58,111 nt of DNA from Henriciella sp. (GTDB lineage Bacteria > Pseudomonadota > Alphaproteobacteria > Caulobacterales > Hyphomonadaceae), in the NCBI GenBank assembly GCA_012960415.1, contig DUBH01000083.1, forward strand, positions 17,395 to 75,505, given 5' to 3'. The notes beneath the pieces were generated by a model. It was not told the origin of the DNA. It saw only the letters and a program-made list of their open reading frames with translations, and did no database searches. Both the position numbers and the translations under genes were made by a program. Positions 42,892 through 51,069 of this stretch are shown here, piece after piece (position 1 is the first letter of the stretch; each line of letters opens with the position of its first letter).

Positions 42892-43731
42892 ATGACACTT
42901 ATGTTACAGAAATATGACGTCCCTCGCGCCCTTTCGCTGCTGGCTTTGGCGGCAGCGACGGGCACTATCATGGCCCTGCCGGCCACCGCGCAGACCGCCT
43001 GCTCACTCGACAACGGTTATGCAGAAGGCCTCGTCAGCTATGTTGCCGAAGTCGAATCCTGCCTCGCCGTAAACAGCGATTTTGAGGCTCGGTCTGAAAC
43101 CGCCCTCTTCAATGCAACCAACAGCAAGCGCGCTGGCGCAGGCGTTGCCTCGCTCAACCGACGTGACTCGCTGGACCGGGCCGCACGGGCTCACGCGCTC
43201 GATATGGCCGCGCGCGGCTATGCAGGCCATGACGACCTTGAAGGCCGCGGCCACATCTATCGCATGCGCGCATTGGACCGGCAGGTGCTCGCAAGCGCCA
43301 CGGGTGCGAATGTCGCCGTCCTCGACGCAAACGCATCGCCTGCGGAGATCTTCGAAGCGATTTCAGCCGACAGCGCCAATCGCCAGAACCTCGTCCATGA
43401 CGGCTTCACCGATACCGGCCTCGGTATCGCGAAAGCAGAGGGACGCCTCTACGTTGTCCAGATGCTGACCACCGTCGATGGTGAACTGGAAAGCCCGCTG
43501 CCGCTTCAGGTCGCCGGCGCGACCAACATCACGCCACGTGTGAACCAGAACTACTTTCGCACGGCGGGCTGGAATCTCAGCGACGCAGCCGGCAACCGCC
43601 TTGCTGGTGGCACGATGATGCGGATGCATGACGCCGCTATTGATCGCGCGGATACCGGCTATCTCGACGTGCTGGTTCAGGTCGATGCCGACACTTATGT
43701 CCTCAAGGGACCGATTGTTACGCGCCAGTAG
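42892..43731 (+). CDS. secreted CAP-domain (SCP/PR-1-like) protein, first copy
   Basis: 279 residues with a signal peptide (hydrophobic core ALSLLALAAATGTIMAL, cut near ATAQT). The CAP core has ATNSKRAGAGVASLNRRDSLDRAARAHALDMAARGYAGHDD (about 80-120) and later NRQNLVHDGFTDTGLGIAKAEGRLYVVQM. The His and Glu of the CAP cavity are only partly kept (the NSPSHR-type motif is ADSANR). A C-terminal beta domain is shared with the 44569 gene. Start ATG 42892 or 42901. Secreted; function unknown. Confidence 0.8.
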   Translation: MTLMLQKYDVPRALSLLALAAATGTIMALPATAQTACSLDNGYAEGLVSYVAEVESCLAVNSDFEARSETALFNATNSKRAGAGVASLNRRDSLDRAARAHALDMAARGYAGHDDLEGRGHIYRMRALDRQVLASATGANVAVLDANASPAEIFEAISADSANRQNLVHDGFTDTGLGIAKAEGRLYVVQMLTTVDGELESPLPLQVAGATNITPRVNQNYFRTAGWNLSDAAGNRLAGGTMMRMHDAAIDRADTGYLDVLVQVDADTYVLKGPIVTRQ

Positions 43732-43751
43732 CGGGCAAATTGAATGACTGG

Positions 43752-43790
43752 ACGGGCGCTCTTTCTGACTGGAAGGGCGCCCGTTCTCAT
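43752..43790 (+). terminator. intrinsic terminator after the first CAP gene
   Basis: ACGGGCGC (43752-43759) pairs with GCGCCCGT (43777-43784), followed by TCTCATT. Long 17-base loop and a weak T-tract. Confidence 0.6.
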
Positions 43791-43856
43791 TGAAGAACAG
43801 CCTGCCTGCGAGGTGCATGTTTCCATTCGCGCCGTGATGCGGTTACAAGCGCGGCC

Positions 43857-44543
43857 ATGACGACGTCTCCCTTCCTTGTTGCCATGTCGGGCGGTTCCGG
43901 CTCAGGCAAGTCCACGCTCGCCGATGCGTTGATCGAGCGCCTCGGCCCAGGTCGTGCGGTTATCTTCCACGAAGACGGCTACTATTGGCCGATGCGCCAC
44001 TATGGTCCTTGCGAGACGCCGGAGCAGCGCGCCGCCATCATTGAGCAGGCCAATTATGATGACCCGGCCTCCAAGGATACGGCGCACCTCGTCAACGATA
44101 TCCGGGCACTGAAGCGCGGGCAGGTCATCGAACAGCCCGTCTACGACTTTGATCGCCACGACCGGGATGAGAGCCGTACGCTGCGCATCGAGCCCGCGCC
44201 CGTCATCATCCTCGAAGGCATACACGCCCTATCGGTGAAGGCCCTGCGTCCGTTGATCGATCTGTCCATCTATGTCGATACACCCGATGACCTCAGACTG
44301 GCCCGCCGGATCCGCCGCGACGTCGTCGAGCGCGAGCGCACCGTACAGAATGTGCTGGAGCATTACCTCAAGACCGTACGCGCCGCGCACTACAGATTCA
44401 CCCATCCTGCCAAGTTTGAAGCAGAGCTTGTCATTGCGGATGAGGGCCTGCCCGCTTATGGTAAAGTCTACCCGGGCGAAGACGCCATCGACAGAATGTT
44501 GGCCCCAGTCGTCTCGAGGCTCCAATTAATGGGTGTCTTATAA
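43857..44543 (+). CDS. udk: uridine kinase
   Basis: 228 residues of the PRK/uridine kinase P-loop family: Walker A GGSGSGKST (about 12-20), HEDGYYW near 39-45, NYDDPASKDTAHLVNDI (about 66-82), Walker B-like VIILEGIHAL and DLSIYVDTPDDLRLARRIRRDVVERER with the RRIxRD lid. It phosphorylates uridine and cytidine in pyrimidine salvage. It is slightly longer than E. coli Udk. It lies between two CAP-domain genes with which it has no obvious metabolic link. Confidence 0.85.
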   Translation: MTTSPFLVAMSGGSGSGKSTLADALIERLGPGRAVIFHEDGYYWPMRHYGPCETPEQRAAIIEQANYDDPASKDTAHLVNDIRALKRGQVIEQPVYDFDRHDRDESRTLRIEPAPVIILEGIHALSVKALRPLIDLSIYVDTPDDLRLARRIRRDVVERERTVQNVLEHYLKTVRAAHYRFTHPAKFEAELVIADEGLPAYGKVYPGEDAIDRMLAPVVSRLQLMGVL

Positions 44544-44568
44544 ACTTTTTTGCCGTATAGTGGCAAAA

Positions 44569-45429
44569 ATGAGGGGAATTATTGTTTTATTAACCATTTT
44601 CGTGGGTGTTTTCGCCTCACAGGCGAAAGCAGAGTGTCGTATTTCGTTTTCTGAGCGAGCTCGCGACCTTCCAACCTACGTCCAGAATGGTCAGGCATGC
44701 CTCCAAACCATCCCGCGCGGCTTTTCTTTTGACGAAGAACTTGAGGCCCGCTTCGCAGAGCGCATCAATCAGACCCGCCGCGAACATGGTCTTCCGACCC
44801 TCGTCTACCGCACCGAACTTCGCAACGCCGCGCGCTGGCACAGCCTCGATATGGCGGCGAACGACTTCTTCAATCACCAGGGCCTCGACAAGACGATGCC
44901 CAAGGACCGGATCAACGCGCTTGACCGCACGCTGCTGACCAGCCTGCTGCTCGAGAATATCGCGTCCATTACCGGCAATTTCGACTGGGATACCGTCGTC
45001 GAGCGACTCCATACCGGTCTCATGAACTCACCCAGCCACCGCGACGCGATCCTGAGAGACGGCATCACCCATTTCGCTATGGGCGTCGTGACGACAGAGC
45101 GCGGTGTGTGGCTGACAGAGCTTTTCGTGCGCGAAGACGGCACGTTCGACCGCCCGGTTCCGCTTCGCCTTGAAGCGGGTACAACAATCCGTCAGCCGGC
45201 GACCCTCCGCCGCTGGACGATGAGCGGTCTCGCCATGATGCACGGTACAGGCGCGGACGCTTTTGACCTCAAGGCTGAAGGCTGGGCGATGGGGCGTATC
45301 CCACCTCAGATTAGCGGCAAGATCGACCTGACCGTTCGCGGCGAAAAGGCCGGCCCACAGCCGAACCAGACGGTCTATATCCACTTCCACGGCCCGACCG
45401 TCGAAGTGCAGCCCTCCAGGTCTTCCTGA
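44569..45429 (+). CDS. secreted CAP-domain protein, second copy
   Basis: 286 residues from ATG 44569: signal peptide (GIIVLLTIFVGVFASQAKA), CAP domain with RINQTRREHGLPTLVYRTELRNAARWHSLDMAANDFFNH, LLLENIAS and MNSPSHRDAIL (about 72-170), then the C-terminal beta domain also present in the 42892 protein. Here the CAP cavity His/Glu are well kept. No Shine-Dalgarno is visible and the ATG lies in a hairpin (44547-44569); GTG 44533, overlapping udk, is an alternative start. Confidence 0.8.
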   Translation: MRGIIVLLTIFVGVFASQAKAECRISFSERARDLPTYVQNGQACLQTIPRGFSFDEELEARFAERINQTRREHGLPTLVYRTELRNAARWHSLDMAANDFFNHQGLDKTMPKDRINALDRTLLTSLLLENIASITGNFDWDTVVERLHTGLMNSPSHRDAILRDGITHFAMGVVTTERGVWLTELFVREDGTFDRPVPLRLEAGTTIRQPATLRRWTMSGLAMMHGTGADAFDLKAEGWAMGRIPPQISGKIDLTVRGEKAGPQPNQTVYIHFHGPTVEVQPSRSS

Positions 45430-45445
45430 CGCCCCGCGTCGGGCC

Positions 45446-46126
45446 TCACATAAAACTGCAGATTTCGCCGGGCGTCTTTTTCTTGAGGGCGTGTCTCGGC
45501 ACCATGGCGCCGTCCGCCGGGTGACCAACTACCAGGATGAGATAGGGTTTCTCCGTATCCGGACGGCCGCATAGACAGTTGAGGAAACTCATCGGATTTG
45601 GCGTATGCACCAGCGTCGCCAGTCCCGCCTCATGGCACGCGGCAATCAGAAGCCCCGTCGCAATGCCGACGCTCTCATGGATGTAGTAATTCTTGCGGTC
45701 CTCACCGGCTTCAGCCCCGCCCCTGCGCTGCGCGAAGATACAGATCAGCCAGGGCGCCAATTCCATATAGGGCTTGTCAGCCTCCGTCCCGATCGGCGCG
45801 AGCGCGTCGAGCCACTCCTCACCCGCCTTGCCCGCATAGAAAGCGCGCTCTTCGGCTTCTGCGGCCTGTCTGATTTCGCGCTTCTTCTCCGCAGACCCAA
45901 CGCAGGCGAAGAACCAGGGCTGATGATTGGCACCAGATGGCGCTGTCCCGGCGGCTGAAATACATGCCTCAATCACCGCCCGATCAACGGGCGTCGGCGC
46001 AAAATCGCGCACAGAACGCCGGGTGCTGAGATCGCGATGAAATGCCTGCGCCCGGTTGATCTGCTCTACAGACGTAAGCTTCTCGTAGGTCTCAAGCGGG
46101 ACATGCGTTTCTGGTGTGGCTTTCAT
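45446..46126 (-). CDS. nitroreductase family protein (BluB/IYD-like subgroup)
   Basis: 226 residues of FMN-binding nitroreductase fold: [18 protein letters not shown] (about 29-46) for FMN phosphate, [21 protein letters not shown] (about 56-76), and [28 protein letters not shown] near 155-182. The SGANHQPW variant is shared with iodotyrosine deiodinase-like and BluB-like flavoproteins. It probably reduces small molecules with NAD(P)H; substrate unknown. It is convergent with the second CAP gene, 16 bp away. Confidence 0.85.
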   Translation of the reverse strand: MKATPETHVPLETYEKLTSVEQINRAQAFHRDLSTRRSVRDFAPTPVDRAVIEACISAAGTAPSGANHQPWFFACVGSAEKKREIRQAAEAEERAFYAGKAGEEWLDALAPIGTEADKPYMELAPWLICIFAQRRGGAEAGEDRKNYYIHESVGIATGLLIAACHEAGLATLVHTPNPMSFLNCLCGRPDTEKPYLILVVGHPADGAMVPRHALKKKTPGEICSFM

Positions 46127-46166
46127 CGCCTAAGTCTGGCGGAGCCTGCATCACACGGCAAGACGC

Positions 46167-46823
46167 TCAGTCGCGCTTTAGCGCCGCCACGGCCGCATCG
46201 ACAGGCATATCGCCATCTGTCAGCTCAAAGATGTCCTGCCGGATCTCTGGCGCATCGATCAGCTCTGCAATGAAGGCGGCAACATTTCCGCGTGCGACAT
46301 CGCCATAGGTGAGGGCTCGCCCAGCGGCGACCTGCCCGTCGCCATCCTCGCTTTTCAGAGTACCCGGCCGGACGATGACATAATCGAGTCCACTGGCAGC
46401 GAGCGCCGCATCGGCCTTCTTCTTTTCACCCATATAGTGTTCGAAGCCCTCCGACGTGTCGCGATCGCGCCCAGCGTCGGGGAACACCGACACGAGATAG
46501 ACGCGCTTCACGCCCGTCGCCCGCGCTGCCTCAATCAGCTTTACCGGCCCCTGCCCGTCAATCATGCTCGTACGCTCAGCGCCGCTTCCGGCAGCGCCAG
46601 CCGAGAAGATGACCGCGTCGGCGCCTTTGATGATGGCGGCGAAATCGTCAGCGCTCATCTCCATGAGGTCGCCCTTTGCAGGTGTCGCCCCCGCATCCCG
46701 CAACTCGCTGGCCTGTTCATCCTTGCGATGGAGGCCGGTCACGCTATGGCCGCGGCGGATCAGCATCGGGATGAGCCGGCTTCCAACGCCGCCCGTCGCA
46801 CCGATGATAACAATATCTGCCAT
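46167..46823 (-). CDS. NAD(P)-binding, NmrA/atypical SDR-like protein
   Basis: 218 residues from ATG 46823 (GGAGAT upstream; a frame to 46868 exists). Rossmann motif IVIIGATGGVGSRLIPMLI (about 3-21), then DLMEMSADDFAAIIKGADAVIFSAGA and LDYVIVRPGTLKSEDG. It matches the YwnB/YhfK-type NAD(P)H-binding proteins of atypical SDRs that act as oxidoreductases or redox sensors. Divergent from the SDR gene at 46958. Confidence 0.85.
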   Translation of the reverse strand: MADIVIIGATGGVGSRLIPMLIRRGHSVTGLHRKDEQASELRDAGATPAKGDLMEMSADDFAAIIKGADAVIFSAGAAGSGAERTSMIDGQGPVKLIEAARATGVKRVYLVSVFPDAGRDRDTSEGFEHYMGEKKKADAALAASGLDYVIVRPGTLKSEDGDGQVAAGRALTYGDVARGNVAAFIAELIDAPEIRQDIFELTDGDMPVDAAVAALKRD

Positions 46824-46957
46824 GGCAAGATCTCCTTCTCCTGACCCTTGCAACCGGCGCCTCACCATGAAGTTCCGGCGCTTTCCCAGCCGTCAACACT
46901 GGCGTGATCACAGCCCATGCATAGGATGGCAGCAAAACAGAATGGAGGAGAGGACAT

Positions 46958-47860
46958 ATGAAGGATTTCAGCGGAAAGATCGCGGTAGTTACAGGCGGCG
47001 GCAACGGGATGGGACGGGAGCTCACCAAACAGCTCGCCGAAGCCGGATGCAGCGTCGCCATCTGCGATATTTCTGAAGAGGACATGGCCGAAACTGTAAG
47101 CGCCGCTGAAGCGCTCGCACCGCAAGGCGTCCGCATCACGCACTTTCGCGCCGATGTCGGCAAGGAAGAAGACGTCCAGGCCTTCGCCGACCATGTCCGT
47201 ACGGCGCATGAAACCGATCACATCCATCTTCTGATCAACAATGCCGGCATTGGCGGCGGTGGCAGCTTCGTCAACGGACCGCGCGAGAACTGGGAGCGGA
47301 CGTTCAATGTCTGCTGGTACGGCGTCTACAACAACGCGCGCGCTTTCATGCCCATGCTGGTCGCCGCTGATGAAGGCCACATCGTGAATGTGAGCTCGGT
47401 CAACGGCTTCTGGGCCAGCATCGGCCCCGACACGCCTCACACCGCCTATTCCGCAGCCAAATTCGCCGTGAAGGGATTTACCGAGGCCCTCATCACCGAC
47501 CTTCGCCTCAATGCGCCGCACGTAAAGGCGAGCGTTGTCATGCCCGGCCATATCGGCACCCAGATCGCGCTCAACACGCTGCGGGAGTTCGGCAACGACT
47601 CTGCTGTCGGCGGCGGCAATGAAGAGTATGAAGCCGCCAAGGCGCGCGGCGAACAATTCCGTGACAATGCGATCACGTCAGCCGCCGATGCCGCCCGCAT
47701 CATTCTGGACGGTGTACGGGCCGATGACTGGCGCATCCTCATTGGCCCTGACGCCGAAGCCATCGACGAAGCAGTCCGCAAAACCCCGAAGGCCGCTTAT
47801 GAGGGTGACTTCGGCCTTAGCATCTTCGCGAGACTGCGCGAAGCCATCGCGCCAGGCTGA
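46958..47860 (+). CDS. short-chain dehydrogenase/reductase
   Basis: 300-residue classical SDR. Cofactor motif TGGGNGMG (about 12-19), NNAGIG (about 93-98), catalytic Ser in VNVSSVNGF and YSAAK (about 167-171), followed by VMPGHIGT. The C-terminal 60 residues are longer than in minimal SDRs. A strong GGAGGAGAGGA precedes the ATG. It oxidises or reduces an alcohol/ketone; the substrate is not predictable. Confidence 0.88.
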   Translation: MKDFSGKIAVVTGGGNGMGRELTKQLAEAGCSVAICDISEEDMAETVSAAEALAPQGVRITHFRADVGKEEDVQAFADHVRTAHETDHIHLLINNAGIGGGGSFVNGPRENWERTFNVCWYGVYNNARAFMPMLVAADEGHIVNVSSVNGFWASIGPDTPHTAYSAAKFAVKGFTEALITDLRLNAPHVKASVVMPGHIGTQIALNTLREFGNDSAVGGGNEEYEAAKARGEQFRDNAITSAADAARIILDGVRADDWRILIGPDAEAIDEAVRKTPKAAYEGDFGLSIFARLREAIAPG

Positions 47861-47878
47861 AGCACAGCACAAGCTCGA

Positions 47879-48325
47879 TCAGATCGGAATGGCAGTGTCG
47901 AACTTCACCCGTCGGTAGACGACGTTGGTGGTCGTGCGCGCAATCGCAGGGTTGGAAAGGAACGTCTCGGCGACCCAGTCATCATAGGCCGGCAGGTCCG
48001 CAAAGTGCGCGATCACGATGAAATCAACCTCGCCTGAAACAGTGTAGCACTGGCGCACTTCAGGCGCGGCCTTCATCGCCGTCTTGAACGCTTCATACGT
48101 GGCGTGGCTTTCCTTCTCGAACCGCACCGACACGATGACGCTGATGCCGATCTGATCGGTATTCAGGATAGAGACATCGGCAGCGATGATCCCTTGCTCC
48201 CGCAGCCGCGCGGCCCGCCGCCGGACCGCTGTAGCAGAAAGCCCGAGCTCCTCGCCAAGGTCATCATAAGTTCGCCGGTTGTCCCGCTGCAGGAGCTCCA
48301 GCAACCGCCTGTCAAAGCTATCCAT
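47879..48325 (-). CDS. Lrp/AsnC family transcriptional regulator
   Basis: 148 residues: N-terminal HTH (DRRLLELLQRDNRRTYDDLGEELGLSATAVRRRAARLREQGII) and RAM/AsnC ligand domain with VRQCYTVSGEVDFIVIAHFADLPAYDDWV. These regulators usually respond to amino acids and control adjacent genes. It is divergent from the propeller gene at 48502 across a region with an 8-bp inverted repeat, and convergent with the SDR gene. Confidence 0.9.
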   Translation of the reverse strand: MDSFDRRLLELLQRDNRRTYDDLGEELGLSATAVRRRAARLREQGIIAADVSILNTDQIGISVIVSVRFEKESHATYEAFKTAMKAAPEVRQCYTVSGEVDFIVIAHFADLPAYDDWVAETFLSNPAIARTTTNVVYRRVKFDTAIPI

Positions 48326-48392
48326 ACTCAGTCCCCGCCCTTAAGCGGCGTGAACTAGAACAAATGAGCCCGAAAACGACACTCAGGCCCCC

Positions 48393-48429
48393 GAAATAGG
48401 TGCATAGCGCGCTCGCGCCGGCCTATTTC
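48393..48429. promoter_or_regulatory. inverted repeat in the divergent lrp/propeller-protein promoter region
   Basis: GAAATAGG (48393-48400) and CCTATTTC (48422-48429) are exact inverted copies, 21 bp between, with GCGCGC/GCGC in the middle. The half-site spacing of about three helical turns would suit an Lrp-type octamer site or a stem-loop; neither is proven. Confidence 0.3.
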
Positions 48430-48501
48430 CTGTTTCGGCCGCCTCTAAAAACAAAAGCCCGGCCAAGGACAAGAACGAACTGACCCATGCTGGAGCCTCC
48501 C

Positions 48502-49467
48502 ATGAACTACACAGCCTTCCTCACAACGCTTTCGATCTCGCTGCTCGCTGGCGCACCTGCCCATGCAGACACATCGGCGGCCAAGCGTCTTGCGCCAGAC
48601 GCCCTCGGCCAGGATGGGCGCATTACCCTATCGCCAGGCTTCAGCCCTGACGGGCAGACCATGTATTTCGCCCAGTCCGAATGCAGCCCCATCTGGGAGT
48701 GCCCGCAATATCTGAAACGGTCGCGCCTCACCGAAGACGGCTGGTCGGCGCCAGAGCTTGTGCCCCTGCCGCAGACCGGCCGCGTCGACTTCCCGAGTGT
48801 GAGCCCCGACGGAAAAACGCTGCTATTCTCATGGGCTGTCCCCCGCGCGCGCCATGAGGGGCTGGACGTTTACGAGGATTTCGATCTCTACACGCTGGAC
48901 CTGACTGACCCGGACGCTGTGCCAGAACCGCTGGACGAACCCGACATCAACCGTATCCGCGCCGGAAGCGTGCGCACGCTCCGTTATGTGAACAATGAAA
49001 ACGCTCCGGTCCTGACTGCAGATGGCGACCTCTACTTCTGGACTGAACGTCTCGATGGGCCGGGCGAACGAGATATTTATGTCGCGCGCGCAGAAGGCCA
49101 TGGCGGCTTCCAGAAGGCAGAGCCGCTGCCCGCACCGATCAGCACAGACGGGCGCGATGACGGGTCCTGGGTCAGCGCGGATGGCAGTCTCATGCTGCTG
49201 AGCTATGGCGACCGGGGCGGCGAGGGCGGCGCAGACATCTTTGTGTCCCGCCGCGAAGGCGGGGCGTGGAGCGAACCGGTCAATCTCGGCCCCCACATCA
49301 ATACGCCTGCGGCAGAGTTTGCTGCCCGGCTCACACCGGACAGCCAATCCATCGTCTTCAACTCTGACCGACCCGTCGAAGGACGCGACGACAAGATATA
49401 CCAGGTCTGGATCATGCCGGTGGCGGGAATTGAGGCGCTGACATCCGCAAGTGAGAGCGCCGGTTAG
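48502..49467 (+). CDS. periplasmic TolB-like beta-propeller (PD40) protein
   Basis: 321 residues with a signal peptide (cut near APAHAD). WD40-like PD40 repeats are visible: SPGFSPDGQTMYFAQ, VDFPSVSPDGKTLLFSW, TADGDLYFWTERLDG, RDDGSWVSADGSLMLLSYGDRGGEGGADIFVSRREGG, AARLTPDSQSIVFNSDRP. Such propellers bind peptides or glycans; no enzymatic domain follows. GGAG at 48492 supports ATG 48502 over 48487. It may be controlled by the divergent Lrp protein. Confidence 0.8.
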   Translation: MNYTAFLTTLSISLLAGAPAHADTSAAKRLAPDALGQDGRITLSPGFSPDGQTMYFAQSECSPIWECPQYLKRSRLTEDGWSAPELVPLPQTGRVDFPSVSPDGKTLLFSWAVPRARHEGLDVYEDFDLYTLDLTDPDAVPEPLDEPDINRIRAGSVRTLRYVNNENAPVLTADGDLYFWTERLDGPGERDIYVARAEGHGGFQKAEPLPAPISTDGRDDGSWVSADGSLMLLSYGDRGGEGGADIFVSRREGGAWSEPVNLGPHINTPAAEFAARLTPDSQSIVFNSDRPVEGRDDKIYQVWIMPVAGIEALTSASESAG

Positions 49468-49470
49468 ATT

Positions 49471-49585
49471 CCCCACCCTAACCCTCCCCTGAAGGGGAGG
49501 GGGCGCCACCCGCCTAGAAACTATGTAGTTAGCCAATTCCGGCGAAACGCCATCCCCCTCCCCTCTGGGGAGGGTCGGGGTGGGG
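49471..49585. repeat. C/G-rich intergenic double-hairpin repeat
   Basis: Two hairpins, CCTCCCC-TGA-AGGGGAGG (around 49484-49500) and CCCTCCCC-TCT-GGGGAGGG (around 49557-49574), are flanked by CCCCACCCTAACCCT on the left and AGGGTCGGGGTGGGG on the right, which are nearly inverse. This is the look of a widespread alphaproteobacterial intergenic unit. It lies between convergent genes and may stop transcription from both. Confidence 0.75.
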
Positions 49586-49590
49586 CCTTC

Positions 49591-49845
49591 TCACCTATTG
49601 TCCAACTCAGATCGCACGAGTTCCAGCCCACGGCGCGTAATTCGGTAAGGGGCGCCGCCTTTGGAAGAGATGGCCCGTTTCTTCTTCAGCTTGCGAAAGA
49701 GGTGCTCGTCGAGCCCGGGAAACCGCCAGCCGTCACGCGAATAGCAGTTCAGCTCGGCCAGTTTCTTATTGTCCTTGATGAGTTCGATGCGCCCGCCCTG
49801 TGCGAGCAGGTGCAGGATGCGCTGTTCGGCGCGTGAGATATCCAT
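49591..49845 (-). CDS. YjhX/UPF0386 family protein (toxin-like)
   Basis: 84 residues from ATG 49845. The sequence ISRAEQRILHLLAQGGRIELIKD, then CYSRDGWRFPGLDEHLFRKLKKKRAISSKGGAPYRITRRGLELVR, fits UPF0386/YjhX closely. In E. coli YjhX is proposed as the toxin partner of the acetyltransferase YjhQ. No GNAT gene is adjacent here. A dyad lies 24-55 bp upstream of the start. Confidence 0.85.
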   Translation of the reverse strand: MDISRAEQRILHLLAQGGRIELIKDNKKLAELNCYSRDGWRFPGLDEHLFRKLKKKRAISSKGGAPYRITRRGLELVRSELDNR

Positions 49846-49868
49846 TTGTGTCTGTAGTCCGGAGGATG

Positions 49869-49900
49869 TGCGCATGCCGGATCTTCCAGGCATTTGCGCA
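49869..49900. promoter_or_regulatory. dyad upstream of the YjhX-like gene
   Basis: TGCGCATGCC (49869-49878) faces GGCAT-TT-GCGCA (49889-49900), a 5+6-bp interrupted inverted repeat in the likely promoter of the minus-strand YjhX-like gene. It lies in a 345-bp gap (49846-50190) that otherwise contains only the REP-like pair and no convincing gene. Confidence 0.35.
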
Positions 49901-50073
49901 TGACAAAGGTCAGTCTCTCAAGATGAGAAACCGGCATTCGCTGGCCGGCCTGCCTTGCCTCTCGGCGTGTACGGCAGACCCCTTTAGCGGGACTCAGACT
50001 GGTTGCGTCTCATCAACACTCCATCGGAGCGGTGAGTTTGCGCGAATTTCAGAGGAAAGCAAGCCCAGCCCGC

Positions 50074-50149
50074 GTGGTTCGACTTCGCTCACCATGCGGG
50101 CTTTTCTGCCGTCAGTATTAGACCCGCATGGTGAGCGAAGTCGAACCAC
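50074..50149. repeat. REP-like element: 27-bp perfect inverted repeat
   Basis: Arms 50074-50100 and 50123-50149 are exact reverse complements with a 22-bp spacer and share the core TTCGACTTCGCTCA with the element at 5289-5440; the outer parts of the arms differ. It lies 41 bp after the fabI stop and could act as its terminator (the plus strand also carries CTTTTCTG in the loop). Confidence 0.85.
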
Positions 50150-50190
50150 AGGGTCGCTGGTGAGACAGCCGAACCGTCAAGCCGCGGGGT

Positions 50191-51006
50191 CTAGTCCTCG
50201 CCCATGTCCGGCACACCGACGACATGGAAGCCTGCATCGACATGCAGGACTTCACCAGCCACCGAATGGCCAATGTCGGAGAGGAGGTAGAGCGCAGCGC
50301 CCGCGACGCCTTCCATGCGCGTATCTTCCTTGAGCAGCGACATATCACGGCCGGTCCCCATGAGGGACTTGCCGCCCTTGATGCCTGCCAGTGACAGCGT
50401 GCGCATCGCACCAGCCGAGATCGCGTTCACGCGGATGCCCTGAGGGCCAAGGTCGCGTGCAGCATAGCGGGTCGAGGCTTCAAGCGCGGCCTTGGCAACA
50501 CCCATGACATTGTAGGACGGCACAACACGCTCTGCGCCGAGATAGGTCATGCAGATGATCGAGCCGCCATCCGGCATGATTTCAGACGCGCGGCGGGCGC
50601 AATCGATGAAGCTGTAGACGGAGATATCCATCGCCCGGCGGAAGCCTTCTCGCGTGGTGTTGGCGACCATGGAGCCCTGAAGCTCATCCTTGCCGGCAAA
50701 GGCGATGGAGTGGACGAGGAAATCGATCTTGCCCCACTTCTCCTTCACCTGCGCGAAGGCAGCGTCCATGCTGGCATCGTCGGTCACGTCAGCCGGGATC
50801 ATCGTGTCCATGCCGATCGACTCGACCAGCGGGCGCACGCGCCGCTCAAGGCTTTCGCCCTGATAGGTGAAGGCAATCTCGGCGCCCTGCGCGGCGAGCT
50901 GTTTGGAGATACCCCAGGCAATGGAGTTCTGGTTGGCGACACCCATCACGATGCCGCGCTTGCCCTTCATCAGATTGCCTTCCGGCATATTCCAGTCGTC
51001 AGCCAT
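50191..51006 (-). CDS. fabI: enoyl-[acyl-carrier-protein] reductase (NADH)
   Basis: 271 residues. FabI-type SDR: GKRGIVMGVANQNSIAWGISKQLAAQG (about 15-41), FLVHSIAFAGKDEL near 95-108, catalytic Tyr-x6-Lys in YNVMGVAKAAL (about 163-173), and GGKSLMGTGRDM. It catalyses the last step of each fatty-acid elongation cycle. fabA lies upstream on the same strand, 63 bp away; fabB, often between them in alphaproteobacteria, is absent. Confidence 0.95.
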   Translation of the reverse strand: MADDWNMPEGNLMKGKRGIVMGVANQNSIAWGISKQLAAQGAEIAFTYQGESLERRVRPLVESIGMDTMIPADVTDDASMDAAFAQVKEKWGKIDFLVHSIAFAGKDELQGSMVANTTREGFRRAMDISVYSFIDCARRASEIMPDGGSIICMTYLGAERVVPSYNVMGVAKAALEASTRYAARDLGPQGIRVNAISAGAMRTLSLAGIKGGKSLMGTGRDMSLLKEDTRMEGVAGAALYLLSDIGHSVAGEVLHVDAGFHVVGVPDMGED

Positions 51007-51069
51007 GAGCGTTCACTCCCTGCGAATATCTTTGTCTGTGGTCCGGGCTAGGCGCGCCGGAGGAAAGCG

